Assembly: GCA_016720745.1 (NCBI GenBank)
Contig: JADKKA010000022.1
Location: 558,001 to 622,000, forward strand
Source: Chitinophagaceae bacterium
GTDB lineage: Bacteria > Bacteroidota > Bacteroidia > Chitinophagales > Chitinophagaceae
DNA length: 64,000 nt
Reading direction: 5' to 3'
Below the pieces are notes generated by a model. That model was not told where the DNA came from. It did not search any database and saw only the letters and a program-made list of their open reading frames with translations. The position numbers were made by a program, and so were the translations under genes. Each line of letters begins with the position of its first letter. The first letter of the stretch is position 1. Positions 10,095 to 19,189 of this stretch are shown in pieces.

Positions 10095-10266
10095 GGGTAT
10101 TAAGTATTGCTTGCCCGCCCTAGCCTTGGCGAAGGTGGGGGTATTGGATATTAAGATATTGGGATATTAGGATATTGATTACAAAGGGGCTGATCCCTGC
10201 CGACTGACTGTCTGCCAACTGATGACTGATGACTGTCGACAGATAGACTGATGACTGTCGACTGAA
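10095..10266. repeat. Composite intergenic repeat: octamers, palindrome, heptamers
   Basis: Three modules fill the argS-gtrA gap. A GC-rich imperfect palindrome has arms CCCGCC (10114-10119) and GGTGGG (10134-10139). Four 8-bp ATATTNRG-type units cover 10148-10179. Degenerate GACTNNN heptamers cover 10202-10266. The same kinds of module occur in 14682-14817 and 42921-43083. No gene is present here. Confidence 0.75.
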
Positions 10267-10286
10267 TTTTTCCTTACTTTGCCGCC

Positions 10287-10799
10287 ATGCGCCGCCATAT
10301 CCATAGCGCCCGAGATTTTGTACTGCCCATCATCGACTTTTTTTATCCCCCCTTTAAAAAGCTGATGAACCTGCAGACTTTTCGCTATGCAGCATCGGGA
10401 GGGGGTAATACCCTGCTGGGACTGATCGTTTATTATATCGGCTTCAAATACATATTTGCAGAGAAGACATTTGAGTTTGGCTTCTTTGCTTTCAAAGGAC
10501 ACATTGCAGCATTGGCCCTTTCCTTTCTGGTTACATTTCCGGTGGGATTTTTTATGTCGAAATATGTCGTGTTCAGTGACTCGAACATGAAGGGGAGGGT
10601 TCAGTTATTCCGGTACCTGATGATTTGTTTGTTCAACCTGGCACTGAATTATATTCTTTTGAAAGTACTGGTGGAAACCCTGCATATCTATCCCGTCTTA
10701 GCACAGGTGCTCACAATTTGTGTAGTAGTCTTATTCAGTTATATCGCCCAGCGGAATTATTCATTCAAAGCTGCTCCAGAAGATGCCTCTAAAAGCTAA
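10287..10799 (+). CDS. GtrA family membrane protein
   Basis: 170-aa integral membrane protein with four predicted transmembrane helices (about residues 32-55, 72-97, 111-130, 136-155) in the pattern of the GtrA/DPMS3 family, typified by RYAASGGGNTLLGLIVYY. Members are thought to flip or help transfer lipid-linked sugars for cell-surface glycans. The final RNYSFK is typical of the family end. The 3' end overlaps the convergent DUF4403 gene by 11 bases. A start at 10365 (MNLQTFRY) is also possible. Its partner glycosyltransferase is not adjacent. Confidence 0.85.
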   Translation: MRRHIHSARDFVLPIIDFFYPPFKKLMNLQTFRYAASGGGNTLLGLIVYYIGFKYIFAEKTFEFGFFAFKGHIAALALSFLVTFPVGFFMSKYVVFSDSNMKGRVQLFRYLMICLFNLALNYILLKVLVETLHIYPVLAQVLTICVVVLFSYIAQRNYSFKAAPEDASKS

Positions 10800-12213
10800 A
10801 GTCGGTTGATTCCACTTTTACTGCCAGTCTGCCTTCACAATTACTCCGGATTATCAGGTGTTGCTGCAGGGGATAGATCCCTGCCAAACGGATGTCCTGA
10901 ATGGATCCCATACTTCTTACTCCCTTGCTCAGTTCCCGGTTGAGTTGCTGGTTAAGGGTCGTTTTGGCACTGTCGATATAAGCACCCATTTCAAAACGGG
11001 CATATTTGCTTATTTCTTTGGTGATCTTTTTATCAAAGAGCCAGTCGGCTGAACCCAGGAGAATGTTTTTTGACTTGATATCGAATTCAATATCTTTTAC
11101 TTCCAGACTTCTTTTCGCAGAATCATAAACGGGTTTACCGGTAAGATAGAATACCCCGGTATTGGTACCGGAGAAATTAATTTTGATCACCAGTTTATCA
11201 AATCCACCTCCATAAACCCGGCAGCTGTCGAGGATGAATTTTTTCTTGACAAATCCCTTTTTGAAATCGAATTCCTTCCCCACGATCTGCTGGTTCATGA
11301 TCATGCTCAGTGAATCATAATTCAGCATCGCATCCAGGAAGATGGAGAATCCTTCTTTATTGCTGTAACTGCCCATATTCGGTACCCATGAACTTTTTTC
11401 AACAGGTCTTTCAAAACTGATCATGGGTTTGGCAGAAAGGCCGAGACTGATATCCAGCCGGTCCTTATTAATAGTCAGGGTATTGATCCTGAATTTTTGC
11501 GGATTCATCTGCAGCCAGCCCAGTCCGTAGAGGTTATATACTTTATTCAGCTGGTCCCATACCTGCTGGAATTTTGATTTCAGATCAACCGTTCCGTAGG
11601 ATTTTTCAAGTTCTTTTTTGGAAGCATCGAGTTCGGTGACCAGTCCCTTTAATACCTGTTTGGTGATATCCTGTCCCCAGAAACAGACCTCACATTTGTC
11701 CAGTGGTTCGGGTTCATTTCTTTTAATAAACACTTTTACTTTATAATCAGGCTGCACACTAAGGGCGCTGAGAAAGGATACATTCACTCTTCTTTCCGGT
11801 TCGCTGAAACCACAGCGGCAGGCGGGGGTCCAGGGGGATACAACGGTGCCATTCACACAGAGCCGGGTGGAGCCAACGATTTTATAATAGCCGGTAAAGC
11901 CCAGAGTAAGGGTATTACCAACACCGGTGATTTTTAAAGGGCTTCTCCGGAAAGAGTATTTATAGCGAACATCGCAGCCATCCTGTACCCATTCATCGGG
12001 GTATTTGGGTGAGGTAAACAGGGTATCCACGCTTTTTTCTGCCATGGAAAAAAGCGGTTTCAGGTTCACCTGAATGGGAATATTGATTTCAGATTCCGGC
12101 AATGAATCCAGCCGGAAATTCCCCGGCGACAGATCGGGTTTGGCAGGGTCTATTTTTTGGGACCAGGAGAGGGTGGAAATTAAGATGACGGCGGTAAGAA
12201 TAATTCCTTTCAT
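10789..12213 (-). CDS. DUF4403 family protein
   Basis: 474-aa secreted protein of a Bacteroidota family of unknown function. It has a signal peptide (ends TLSWSQ), an N-terminal repeat-like region beginning INIPIQVNLKPLFSMAEKSV, and alternating beta and helical segments that suggest a lipid-binding TULIP-like fold, though that is inference. The end VKVESTDFSF is typical of the family. Monocistronic, with a palindrome at 12272-12310 upstream. Confidence 0.75.
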   Translation of the reverse strand: MKGIILTAVILISTLSWSQKIDPAKPDLSPGNFRLDSLPESEINIPIQVNLKPLFSMAEKSVDTLFTSPKYPDEWVQDGCDVRYKYSFRRSPLKITGVGNTLTLGFTGYYKIVGSTRLCVNGTVVSPWTPACRCGFSEPERRVNVSFLSALSVQPDYKVKVFIKRNEPEPLDKCEVCFWGQDITKQVLKGLVTELDASKKELEKSYGTVDLKSKFQQVWDQLNKVYNLYGLGWLQMNPQKFRINTLTINKDRLDISLGLSAKPMISFERPVEKSSWVPNMGSYSNKEGFSIFLDAMLNYDSLSMIMNQQIVGKEFDFKKGFVKKKFILDSCRVYGGGFDKLVIKINFSGTNTGVFYLTGKPVYDSAKRSLEVKDIEFDIKSKNILLGSADWLFDKKITKEISKYARFEMGAYIDSAKTTLNQQLNRELSKGVRSMGSIQDIRLAGIYPLQQHLIIRSNCEGRLAVKVESTDFSF

Positions 12214-12271
12214 TCGGTTAATTGACGCGTAAAATTAACCAAATGGAGGGAAAAGAAATGTGAAGATTGGG

Positions 12272-12310
12272 TACTAAGGTTGACAACTCTTAGAGTAGTC
12301 AACCTTAGTA
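12272..12310. repeat. Perfect 13-bp inverted repeat
   Basis: Arms TACTAAGGTTGAC (12272-12284) and its exact complement (12298-12310) flank a 13-base spacer that is itself partly self-complementary (CTCT with AGAG). There is no T-run, so it is not a classical terminator. It lies between the DUF4403 start and the lipoprotein gene at 12492. Could be a REP-like element or operator. Confidence 0.7.
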
Positions 12311-12491
12311 TTTCAGTCACTTACCCAAAAATCGGGCGACTTTCGACCTCTCTTTATTGTTCTTTTTTGAAACTTCAGTTTGGTCCCGGCTATTTCATGT
12401 AAGCGCTCAAAACCGAGGCAATTTTGCTCAGCTCCAGCCCAATTCCGGATCCAACCAGCAACTGCCCTTTGGATTCGGGCATCTGAAAACA

Positions 12492-13019
12492 TCACAGTGG
12501 TTCATCACTCATCAGGATAACCCAGGTGGGAACCTGTACCGTGGTCTGAACAAGCCTGCTTTTGAAATATTCATACATCAGGGCAACGCGACCCCTAGTG
12601 GCACTTTGGAAATAGCTGTCACTGATTTCAATCTCCCGGTAACGAGAGACTGCTTCCAGTTGATTTTTTTTGTTGGTATTAAAAAAGGCGATCTTACCGT
12701 AATAAGGCTTTGCATACCTGGGATTCTTTATCGTGATATTGTAAAAAATGAAATTTCCTTTCTTGAATTGTTTCTGCATGTAGATGATCACTTTCGACAT
12801 GTCAGCCGAACTGGCGATCATGATTTTTTTGGTGTTAGCCCTCAGTCCCTTTTCGGAAAGACTGAAAAAATCGCCGGCATTAACCGTGAAGTTTTGTTCG
12901 CTGAAAGTAATGGACGTGTTATTCTCTGTTTTATTTTTCTCAATGGGCACATTTAAAGAGCCACAGGAGTTGAATAAAAGGCTACAGCAGGATGCCAGCA
13001 ATACAATGTTTAATTTCAT
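12492..13019 (-). CDS. Putative lipoprotein of unknown function
   Basis: 175 aa, with a lipoprotein signal peptide ending in LFNSCGS (lipobox Cys at residue 19). The rest is mixed alpha/beta with no motif I recognise. It starts three bases after the stop of the secreted repeat protein (13023-13619), so the two form an operon and probably act together. Downstream to 12311 I see only an unconvincing short frame. Confidence 0.7.
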   Translation of the reverse strand: MKLNIVLLASCCSLLFNSCGSLNVPIEKNKTENNTSITFSEQNFTVNAGDFFSLSEKGLRANTKKIMIASSADMSKVIIYMQKQFKKGNFIFYNITIKNPRYAKPYYGKIAFFNTNKKNQLEAVSRYREIEISDSYFQSATRGRVALMYEYFKSRLVQTTVQVPTWVILMSDEPL

Positions 13020-13022
13020 GAT

Positions 13023-13619
13023 CTAGATTTTGATGATTTTAAAATATTTGGGTCCGAAGTATTGGGTCTTGTAATAAATACGGCTTGATTCTGAGGAAAT
13101 GGACTGGCGGGTATATAAAAGCACTTTCCCATTTTTGGCAACAGAGCATCGTGTTCCATTACTGGATCCGCCATCTGCATTCCTGTCATCCGTGTCGCCA
13201 TCCCTGTCTCGTTCATTATTGTCACCATCCTTGTCGCGATCATTATTGTCGCCATCCCTGTCACGGTCATTATCACCCCCTTTCTTTTTCCGGTTATTAT
13301 TTTTTCCTTTTCTGATCCTGTCAGACGATCCGCCGGCCTGGTTTCTATCATTGTTGCTGCCATCGTCAAGACGATCATCATTGTCTCCATTCCGGTCGCG
13401 GTCGTTCATGCCTCCATCCAGTAATCTTGTGATGCAGTTACTGCCGATTGCATAAATCTTATCCGTGGTTACCAATAGCGGGCATTTCAGACTGTCGGCT
13501 ATGAACTGAATCCGCTGCTCAGTACTTTTTGGTTCCAGGTATGAGAATTCAGACCCCTGGCAATATGCCGGGGGGATTCTTAGCAAGAGCAACAGAGACA
13601 TAAGCAAGGCTGTTTTCAT
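13023..13619 (-). CDS. Secreted Asp/Arg/Gly/Asn-repeat protein
   Basis: About 198 aa from the preferred start at 13619 (MKTALLMSLLLLLRIPPAYCQ, a signal peptide); the frame is open to 13661. Three regions: a short N-terminal domain with two Cys, a central low-complexity stretch of DRDRDGDNNDRDKDGDNN-type units alternating acidic and basic residues (about residues 66-155), and a short C-terminal domain ending in KIIKI. The Asp-rich units resemble calcium-binding thrombospondin type 3 or dockerin-like loops in composition, but Arg/Lys at the alternate positions is unusual. Operon with the following lipoprotein gene. Function unknown. Confidence 0.65.
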   Translation of the reverse strand: MKTALLMSLLLLLRIPPAYCQGSEFSYLEPKSTEQRIQFIADSLKCPLLVTTDKIYAIGSNCITRLLDGGMNDRDRNGDNDDRLDDGSNNDRNQAGGSSDRIRKGKNNNRKKKGGDNDRDRDGDNNDRDKDGDNNERDRDGDTDDRNADGGSSNGTRCSVAKNGKVLLYTRQSISSESSRIYYKTQYFGPKYFKIIKI

Positions 13620-13661
13620 TTGTCGTTCGTTTATGTAAAGGCAGTTTTTTTTCATTGTCAA

Positions 13662-14211
13662 GGATTGTTATGTACAGGTCAGCAAAGCACTGAATAAAAT
13701 AATTTTCTGTTTCAGCCTTCGCTATAGATGTAAGTGTTTGCTGATTCCCATAACAACCGTATCAGATTTTGAAATGGCTATACGGTTCTGAAATAGGCGT
13801 TAGCGCAATCAGACAAATTAATTTCAATGGCGGCAACTATTCAGCCGTGTTATGACTATATTTCTTTAGGTGAAAACACCTTTTTTTGGAGCTATCAATG
13901 TTATTGGTATAAAAGAGGGTTAGTGGGGCCTGAAAAGACCTTATCGTGGCATTTCGCTTAAATTGATCGTGGCCTTTTCCGGAATCAACATATGCATCTC
14001 ATGATCTATGAGAATATAACTTTCAAATGCGGCTGCATCTGGAAGGGGAAGCGCTTGCAACACTATCCCGCAATTGAGTTTATTGTGGCTGATTGGAAGG
14101 GATGATTCGGGAGGTAACCATTTTATTTTTGACCCGTGTGTAACCCGTTGCAGGAAGAAAAATGGTCATTTGTTCAATCAAACCAGGCACTGGTTATCCC
14201 TGGCGAAAAAT
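13662..14211. other. 550-base gap holding an orphan open frame at 13941-14165
   Basis: No complete gene. On the minus strand 13941-14165 is open for 75 codons with protein-like composition (for example WLPPESSLPISHNKLNCGIV, ending INLSEMPR) but has no start codon near its 5' end. It could be the 3' remnant of a decayed gene. The remainder shows nothing I can assign. Confidence 0.35.
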
Positions 14212-14679
14212 TCAGGAATTGGGAAACCCTGAAATTGATTTCTCCATACAAATACTCGTTTCCTCCATCCCGATATACTGACCATAATTAGGAATAACCA
14301 TATAACCCGCATTCCGATACAGGATGGCAGCTTCCGGCTGTCGGTTACCCATTTCCAAAACCATCCTGCTGTATCCGATCTCAGCCGCCCATTTTTCTAA
14401 ACCCGACAGCACCGCCCTTCCCACACCCTTACCACGGAATTCATCCGCAACAAACATACGTTTCACTTCCACGGATTTTTCATCAAAGGGTTTAAAGCAA
14501 CCACAGCCTGCCGGCATTTGATTTATATAAATCAGGATGACATGTTGTATATGATCGATACTGTTGAACTGACTATAGAAATCCTGTAAAGCACCATATT
14601 GCTGCTGCAGGTATTGATTGAGGCGATGGACCAATTGTTGAAAATCAGGATCGGTACTGTTGGTTCGTTTTAAAAGCAT
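14212..14679 (-). CDS. GNAT family N-acetyltransferase
   Basis: 155-aa cytoplasmic acetyl-CoA-dependent acetyltransferase. The acetyl-CoA pyrophosphate-binding motif A is clear: VEVKRMFVADEFRGKGVG (Q/RxxGxG as RGKGVG) about residues 75-92, followed by the alpha3 helix and a beta5 strand with ILYRNAGY. The acceptor cannot be identified. The start codon is two bases from an octamer repeat array at 14682, where its promoter should lie. Confidence 0.88.
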   Translation of the reverse strand: MLLKRTNSTDPDFQQLVHRLNQYLQQQYGALQDFYSQFNSIDHIQHVILIYINQMPAGCGCFKPFDEKSVEVKRMFVADEFRGKGVGRAVLSGLEKWAAEIGYSRMVLEMGNRQPEAAILYRNAGYMVIPNYGQYIGMEETSICMEKSISGFPNS

Positions 14680-14681
14680 GG

Positions 14682-14817
14682 GGATTGGGTTATTAAGATA
14701 TTGAGTTATTAAGATATTGGGATATTATGATATTTAGATATTAGGATCTTTCGAGCGAGCGGACTGTCGACTGAAGACTGAAGACTGTCGACTGTCGACT
14801 GAAGACTGCCTACTGAT
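14682..14817. repeat. Composite repeat: ATATTNRG octamers then GACTNNN heptamers
   Basis: Seven clear 8-bp units (14690-14745), a short linker TCGAGCGAGCG, then GACTGTC/GACTGAA/GACTGCC heptamers from 14762 to 14810 with a degenerate eighth unit to 14817. The stop codon of the YdeI-like gene (14810-14812) lies inside the last units. Same module order as at 10095 and 42921. Confidence 0.8.
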
Positions 14818-15472
14818 CCCTCGGGTTCTTCCACTGTAGCATCAATCTCTCAATGGTCCCCTCAATCCTTTTGGCCCTGGTTTCTTCTTTTTTGGCAGTC
14901 ACGATCCACTCCACATATTCTCTTTTGTGACTGAAGGCCAGGGAATGAAAATAGGCCGCTTCTTTTTTATGTTTTTTAAATGCCGTTGCGAGATCAGGAG
15001 GAAGGATGATTTCTTTAGTAGCGGAGTTCGCCCATTTAAATATTTCCCTTTCCACTGCTGGTTTCGATTCCTTCTTTTTATCAGCCTCCGTTTTTACTCT
15101 AAAGCCAAAGGCCGACCAGGTTTCATTCAAAGATATCAGATTGAGCCAGGTTAGTTTGTCTTCCTCCGCCTTCAGGCAATCCCAACCTTTATCCCTGGTT
15201 AAATCTGTTTGTATTTTCGAACTCCCCTTGGGATAGTAGATCCAAACGGTCATACCGGTTTGCAGCATCCGCATCAGTTTACTCAGCTCCTTTTTCAGTT
15301 GTGCCTGGTTCTTTACAAACCAATGTACCTGGTCAGTACCCTTTCCGTTTTCGCAGAAAAGCACATCAGGCGGGAGTTTACCCAAATCTTTTTTAAAAGT
15401 AGCCGGGGCATTGAGTGTGAATAGTTTATTCCCCGCTTTAATCCGGAGTTTATCGCAAACTGCAGTGGCCAT
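14810..15472 (-). CDS. YdeI/OmdA-like family protein with DUF3052-like N-terminal domain
   Basis: 220 aa. The N-terminal half (LRIKAGNKLFTLNAPATF to GWDCLKAEEDKLTWLNLISL) resembles DUF3052. The C-terminal half (LPPDLATAFKKHKKEAAYFHSLAFSHKREYVEWI) matches the YdeI/OmpD-associated family, linked in the literature to stress or antimicrobial-peptide resistance. No catalytic residues are evident; cytoplasmic. Its stop codon falls within a heptamer repeat array, so the last residues may have been altered by repeat insertion. Confidence 0.75.
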   Translation of the reverse strand: MATAVCDKLRIKAGNKLFTLNAPATFKKDLGKLPPDVLFCENGKGTDQVHWFVKNQAQLKKELSKLMRMLQTGMTVWIYYPKGSSKIQTDLTRDKGWDCLKAEEDKLTWLNLISLNETWSAFGFRVKTEADKKKESKPAVEREIFKWANSATKEIILPPDLATAFKKHKKEAAYFHSLAFSHKREYVEWIVTAKKEETRAKRIEGTIERLMLQWKNPRDQ

Positions 15473-15579
15473 TATAATGTTTTATCCAAATTTACCGGAT
15501 CGGATGGACAATAATTTCACCCGCTTTAATTTTTTAAAACAGGAACGAATGCAGAACTTTAGTAACTAAACCTTTTCCC

Positions 15580-16266
15580 ATGCGCATCCTCCTTATCTGC
15601 CTTTGCTTTTTAGCACCTTTTCTTTCGCGGGCTCAACAACAAGCCGGACCGGAAGCAGAACAGTTTTTTAGTATGGCCATGAGCCAGATCAATAGTAAAC
15701 ATGTTGGCTGGATCAATCGGACGGCAGCCGATACAAATTTCAATAATTTAAGCCAGCAGCTGCTGAGCCGAAAAGCAAAAGCCTATGGGAGCATCTATTC
15801 TATAACCGCCGAACAAGATATTCAGGCACTGGTTTTTCTGGTATTGATGCAGGCTTCCAAATCAGCGAATGAAGAAATCCGGGCTATCATGGAAAAAGTG
15901 AAGTCGGATAATGAGAAAAAGAAAAAACTAAGGGAAGCACAGGAAATCATCAAGAATAATCAGCAAATCAGCGTTGCACAATATGATTCATTCAACCTGG
16001 TCCTGTACAAACCAGCTATTAAACAAAATGTAGTAGTCAATCAGAATAATGCATCCGTCAATCAAAGAACGGTCAGCCGGCAGGATATCAATACCCTGGC
16101 TGAAAAGCTGGGCCGCGAACTGGATTCCATGAATGAAATGAGTGAAATGAACAGCCTCCGTCTCCAGATGTACATGGACCGGGTTTCCAAAATGCAAAGC
16201 ACAATTTCGAACATTATGAAGAAAATTGACTCCACCAAAAACCAGATCGTCCAGAACCTCAAATAG
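15580..16266 (+). CDS. Secreted hypothetical protein
   Basis: 228 aa with a signal peptide (MRILLICLCFLAPFLSRAQ). The mature part is predicted helical and contains Gln/Asn-rich segments, a Lys-rich stretch (KVKSDNEKKKKLREAQEI) and a C-terminal heptad-like helix (MYMDRVSKMQSTISNIMKKI), suggesting a coiled coil. I do not recognise the family. Located 167 bases before dnaK but probably transcribed separately. Confidence 0.7.
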   Translation: MRILLICLCFLAPFLSRAQQQAGPEAEQFFSMAMSQINSKHVGWINRTAADTNFNNLSQQLLSRKAKAYGSIYSITAEQDIQALVFLVLMQASKSANEEIRAIMEKVKSDNEKKKKLREAQEIIKNNQQISVAQYDSFNLVLYKPAIKQNVVVNQNNASVNQRTVSRQDINTLAEKLGRELDSMNEMSEMNSLRLQMYMDRVSKMQSTISNIMKKIDSTKNQIVQNLK

Positions 16267-16363
16267 GCAGGGTTCAGCACCTGTATCTCACCATTTTACA
16301 CCTGTCATCTTGTGTCGCTACTGCTTTTACGGGTGCCACTGAAAGCAGACTTTGCCTGTTTTA

Positions 16364-16389
16364 CTGACAAAATTGCACATTCCTGTCAG
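16364..16389. promoter_or_regulatory. Inverted repeat upstream of dnaK
   Basis: CTGACA (16364-16369) and TGTCAG (16384-16389) form a perfect 6-bp inverted repeat spaced by 14 bases, 45 bases before the dnaK start. Position suggests an operator or promoter element of heat-shock control. No CIRCE element is visible. Function inferred from location only. Confidence 0.35.
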
Positions 16390-16433
16390 GCGGCATAATC
16401 GTTGATAATCAACAGTACATAAATACATTAACT

Positions 16434-18341
16434 ATGGCAAAGATCATTGGAATTGACCTTGGAACCACTAACAGTTGTGTGTCCGTAATGGAAGGCAACG
16501 AACCGGTGGTAATCGCCAACGACGAGGGACGCCGCACAACCCCCTCAGTTGTAGCGTTTTTGAAGAACGGCGAGCGCAAAGTGGGTGACCCGGCCAAACG
16601 CCAGGCCATTACCAACCCACAAAATACCATCGCATCCGTGAAGCGTTTCATGGGCCGCCGTTTTGATGAGGTGACCGAGGAAATCAGCCACTGGAGCTAT
16701 AAAGTGGCAAAAGGTGACAATAATACCGTACGAATTGACATAGATGGCAGGCTCTATACCCCACAGGAAATTTCTGCGATGGTGCTTCAGAAAATGAAGA
16801 AAACCGCCGAGGATTACCTGGGCCATGAAGTAACTGAAGCCGTGATTACCGTACCGGCTTATTTCAATGATGCCCAGCGCCAGGCCACCAAGGAAGCTGG
16901 TGAAATTGCCGGTCTGACTGTTCGCCGGATCGTGAATGAACCAACAGCAGCTGCCCTGGCCTATGGTTTGGATAAAGCCCGACACGACCAGAAGATCGCT
17001 GTATTTGATCTCGGTGGTGGTACATTCGATATTTCCGTACTTGAACTCGGAGATGGTGTTTTTGAAGTTAAGAGTACCAATGGTGATACCCACCTGGGTG
17101 GTGATGATTTTGATAAAGTGGTGATGGACTGGCTGGCCGATGAATTCAAAAAAGATGAAGCCATCGACCTGCGCAAAGATCCTATGGCCCTGCAGCGTTT
17201 GAAAGAAGCCGCAGAGAAAGCCAAAGTGGAACTGTCTTCCTCCTCCGAAACAGAGATTAACCTGCCTTATATCACCGCCGTGGATGGCGTTCCCAAACAC
17301 CTTGTGAAAAAGCTGTCCCGTGCGAAGTTTGAATCACTGGCCGATAATCTTTTCGCCCGCTGTCTGAAGCCCTGCGAAGCCGCATTGAAAGATGCCGGAT
17401 TGAGCACTTCACAGATTGACGAAGTGATCCTGGTAGGAGGTTCTACCCGTATCCCTAAAGTGCAGGAAATTGTAGAAAAATTCTTTGGCAAGAAACCTAA
17501 TAAAGGAGTGAACCCCGATGAAGTGGTAGCCGTTGGTGCTGCTATACAGGGTGCGGTTTTAACCGGAGAAGTGAAAGATGTATTGCTGCTGGATGTAACC
17601 CCATTATCACTGGGTATTGAGACCATGGGTAGTGTCATGACTACCCTGATCCCCAGCAACACCACCATCCCGACAAAAAAATCAGAGGTATTCTCCACTG
17701 CCAGCGATAACCAGCCCGGTGTGGAAATCCACGTACTCCAGGGCGAACGCCCCATGGCTAATCAGAACAAGAGCCTGGGCCGATTCAATCTATCAGATAT
17801 TCCACCGGCACCCCGCGGTGTACCACAGATCGAAGTGATTTTTGATATTGATGCCAATGGTATCCTGCATGTAACGGCTAAAGACAAAGGCACCGGTAAG
17901 GAACAAAAGATCCATATCGAAGCCGGATCGGGTCTGAGCAAAGATGAAGTAGAACGCATGAAGGCCGAGGCCAAGGCCAATGAAGCAACTGATAAGGCCG
18001 AGCGTGAAAAAGTGGATAAACTGAACCAGGCCGACAGCCTCATATTCCAGACCGAGAAGCAATTGAAAGATTATGGCGATAAGATCCCTGCCGATAAAAA
18101 AGGCGCCATCGAACAGGCTGCTGAGAAACTGAAAGAAGCTCATAAAGCACAGGATCTTCCTTTAATTGATACAGCCATGACTGCCCTCAATGCTGCCTGG
18201 ACGGCTGCCAGTGAGGATATGTACAAGGCAACACAGGATCAACCCGGTGCCCAACCAGGTGCTGAACAGGCTCATCAGCCGGAAGGTGCAACAGCGGGTG
18301 GTGATAATGTAACGGATGTGCCTTATGAGGAAGTGAAGTAG
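16434..18341 (+). CDS. dnaK: Molecular chaperone DnaK (Hsp70)
   Basis: ATP-dependent chaperone that folds and protects client proteins with DnaJ and GrpE. 635 aa, typical length. Seen: the N-terminal phosphate loop [18 protein letters not shown], the second signature [18 protein letters not shown], the third [20 protein letters not shown], the linker [13 protein letters not shown], the substrate-binding beta domain and the helical lid, ending [11 protein letters not shown]. dnaJ and grpE are not adjacent. A terminator follows at 18408. A repeat array starts six bases after the stop. Confidence 0.98.
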   Translation: MAKIIGIDLGTTNSCVSVMEGNEPVVIANDEGRRTTPSVVAFLKNGERKVGDPAKRQAITNPQNTIASVKRFMGRRFDEVTEEISHWSYKVAKGDNNTVRIDIDGRLYTPQEISAMVLQKMKKTAEDYLGHEVTEAVITVPAYFNDAQRQATKEAGEIAGLTVRRIVNEPTAAALAYGLDKARHDQKIAVFDLGGGTFDISVLELGDGVFEVKSTNGDTHLGGDDFDKVVMDWLADEFKKDEAIDLRKDPMALQRLKEAAEKAKVELSSSSETEINLPYITAVDGVPKHLVKKLSRAKFESLADNLFARCLKPCEAALKDAGLSTSQIDEVILVGGSTRIPKVQEIVEKFFGKKPNKGVNPDEVVAVGAAIQGAVLTGEVKDVLLLDVTPLSLGIETMGSVMTTLIPSNTTIPTKKSEVFSTASDNQPGVEIHVLQGERPMANQNKSLGRFNLSDIPPAPRGVPQIEVIFDIDANGILHVTAKDKGTGKEQKIHIEAGSGLSKDEVERMKAEAKANEATDKAEREKVDKLNQADSLIFQTEKQLKDYGDKIPADKKGAIEQAAEKLKEAHKAQDLPLIDTAMTALNAAWTAASEDMYKATQDQPGAQPGAEQAHQPEGATAGGDNVTDVPYEEVK

Positions 18342-18346
18342 TTTTT

Positions 18347-18378
18347 AAGTTGAGTGGTTGGTAAGTTGAATAGTTGAT
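18347..18378. repeat. AAGTTGAN octamer array, four units
   Basis: Four 8-bp units (AAGTTGAG, TGGTTGGT, AAGTTGAA, TAGTTGAT) just after the dnaK stop. A second 32-bp four-unit array of the same kind is at 37696-37727. Confidence 0.7.
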
Positions 18379-18407
18379 AAGGCTACTCTGTATTTGAAGT
18401 GTTTTAT

Positions 18408-18438
18408 AAAGCCCGGGTATTATATCCGGGCTTTTTTT
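18408..18438 (+). terminator. Intrinsic terminator of dnaK
   Basis: AAAGCCCGG (18408-18416) pairs with 18426-18434, extended by one G-T pair, with a short AT-rich loop and a seven-T run. Confidence 0.85.
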
Positions 18439-18495
18439 ATTGGGATAAGATGTATGAAATTTTGAGTTTCTCAGTTTTGTGGGAGACCAAATTCA

Positions 18496-19125
18496 TTACA
18501 TCGCCTTAGGCAACCCTTTTTTTTCTGATGGGGTAGTGGCGTAATCAACAAACTCAAGATGATAGCTTCTCCCGGTTTTATACACCGGGCTATACAATTT
18601 CTTCAGCAGGAAACCGAATAAGTAAATACCGGCACCGGTGAGTAATCCTTTTTTAATGGCAGTCTTGTTTGGATTTTTATCACTGAGGTTATTAAATAAC
18701 ATTACTCCGGTATAAGCCACTGCACCCACCCGGAACAGTACACCGCTCTTGATCCAGTAAAAATGAACATGACCGGCATCCCGGTTAATCTGGAATTGAT
18801 TATCGATCATACTGATCAGGTAACCCCTTTTGGGCAGGGCGGCAATATCGCGGAAATGATAGCCTTCCACCGGCCAAGTAATGGTATCAGTTCCCATCAG
18901 GTGGTATTTTACGGTGATGGGCTGGATATATACCGAATCAGGAGTCAGTTTTTTGATCCGGCCCTTGTGCCAGTATTGATCGGCTGATTGAAAAGCTATT
19001 TCGTTTCCCATCCAGAACCGTTGCACTACTTTGTTTCCCTTTTTAAAAACAAGACTGCTTTGCTGGGCATTGCTGACAGAAGTGATCAAAAACAGCAACA
19101 ATGTAATTTTAGCCGGACGGTACAT
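18496..19125 (-). CDS. Secreted/envelope hypothetical protein
   Basis: About 209 aa from the preferred start at 19125 (MYRPAKITLLLFLITSVSNAQ, a signal peptide); the frame extends to 19233 but the added residues overlap the next gene. The mature protein begins with a beta-rich region (VFKKGNKVVQRFWMGNEIAF, WHKGRIKKLTPDSVYIQPI) resembling small SH3-like barrels and ends with two hydrophobic segments (about residues 125-170) that look membrane-embedded. Family not recognised. It lies 65 bases downstream of the DUF3592-like gene on the same strand. Confidence 0.65.
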   Translation of the reverse strand: MYRPAKITLLLFLITSVSNAQQSSLVFKKGNKVVQRFWMGNEIAFQSADQYWHKGRIKKLTPDSVYIQPITVKYHLMGTDTITWPVEGYHFRDIAALPKRGYLISMIDNQFQINRDAGHVHFYWIKSGVLFRVGAVAYTGVMLFNNLSDKNPNKTAIKKGLLTGAGIYLFGFLLKKLYSPVYKTGRSYHLEFVDYATTPSEKKGLPKAM

Positions 19126-19189
19126 GTCCAAAGAAACAGAAATGGCTGTTAATGAAATGTAAATGGTATTGATTCGTATCCGACGAACC

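Noticed and set aside
12312..12492. Short minus-strand ORF of 60 codons and a 30-codon alternative after the lipoprotein gene
   Set aside because: Neither has recognisable features or a good ribosome-binding context; composition looks like random reading.
13085..13455. Plus-strand ORFs rich in Ser, Arg, His and Pro over the repeat protein gene
   Set aside because: They are antisense shadows of the repetitive minus-strand coding sequence.
14690..14817. Possible CRISPR array
   Set aside because: Units are 7-8 bp without spacers of constant length, and no cas gene is present.
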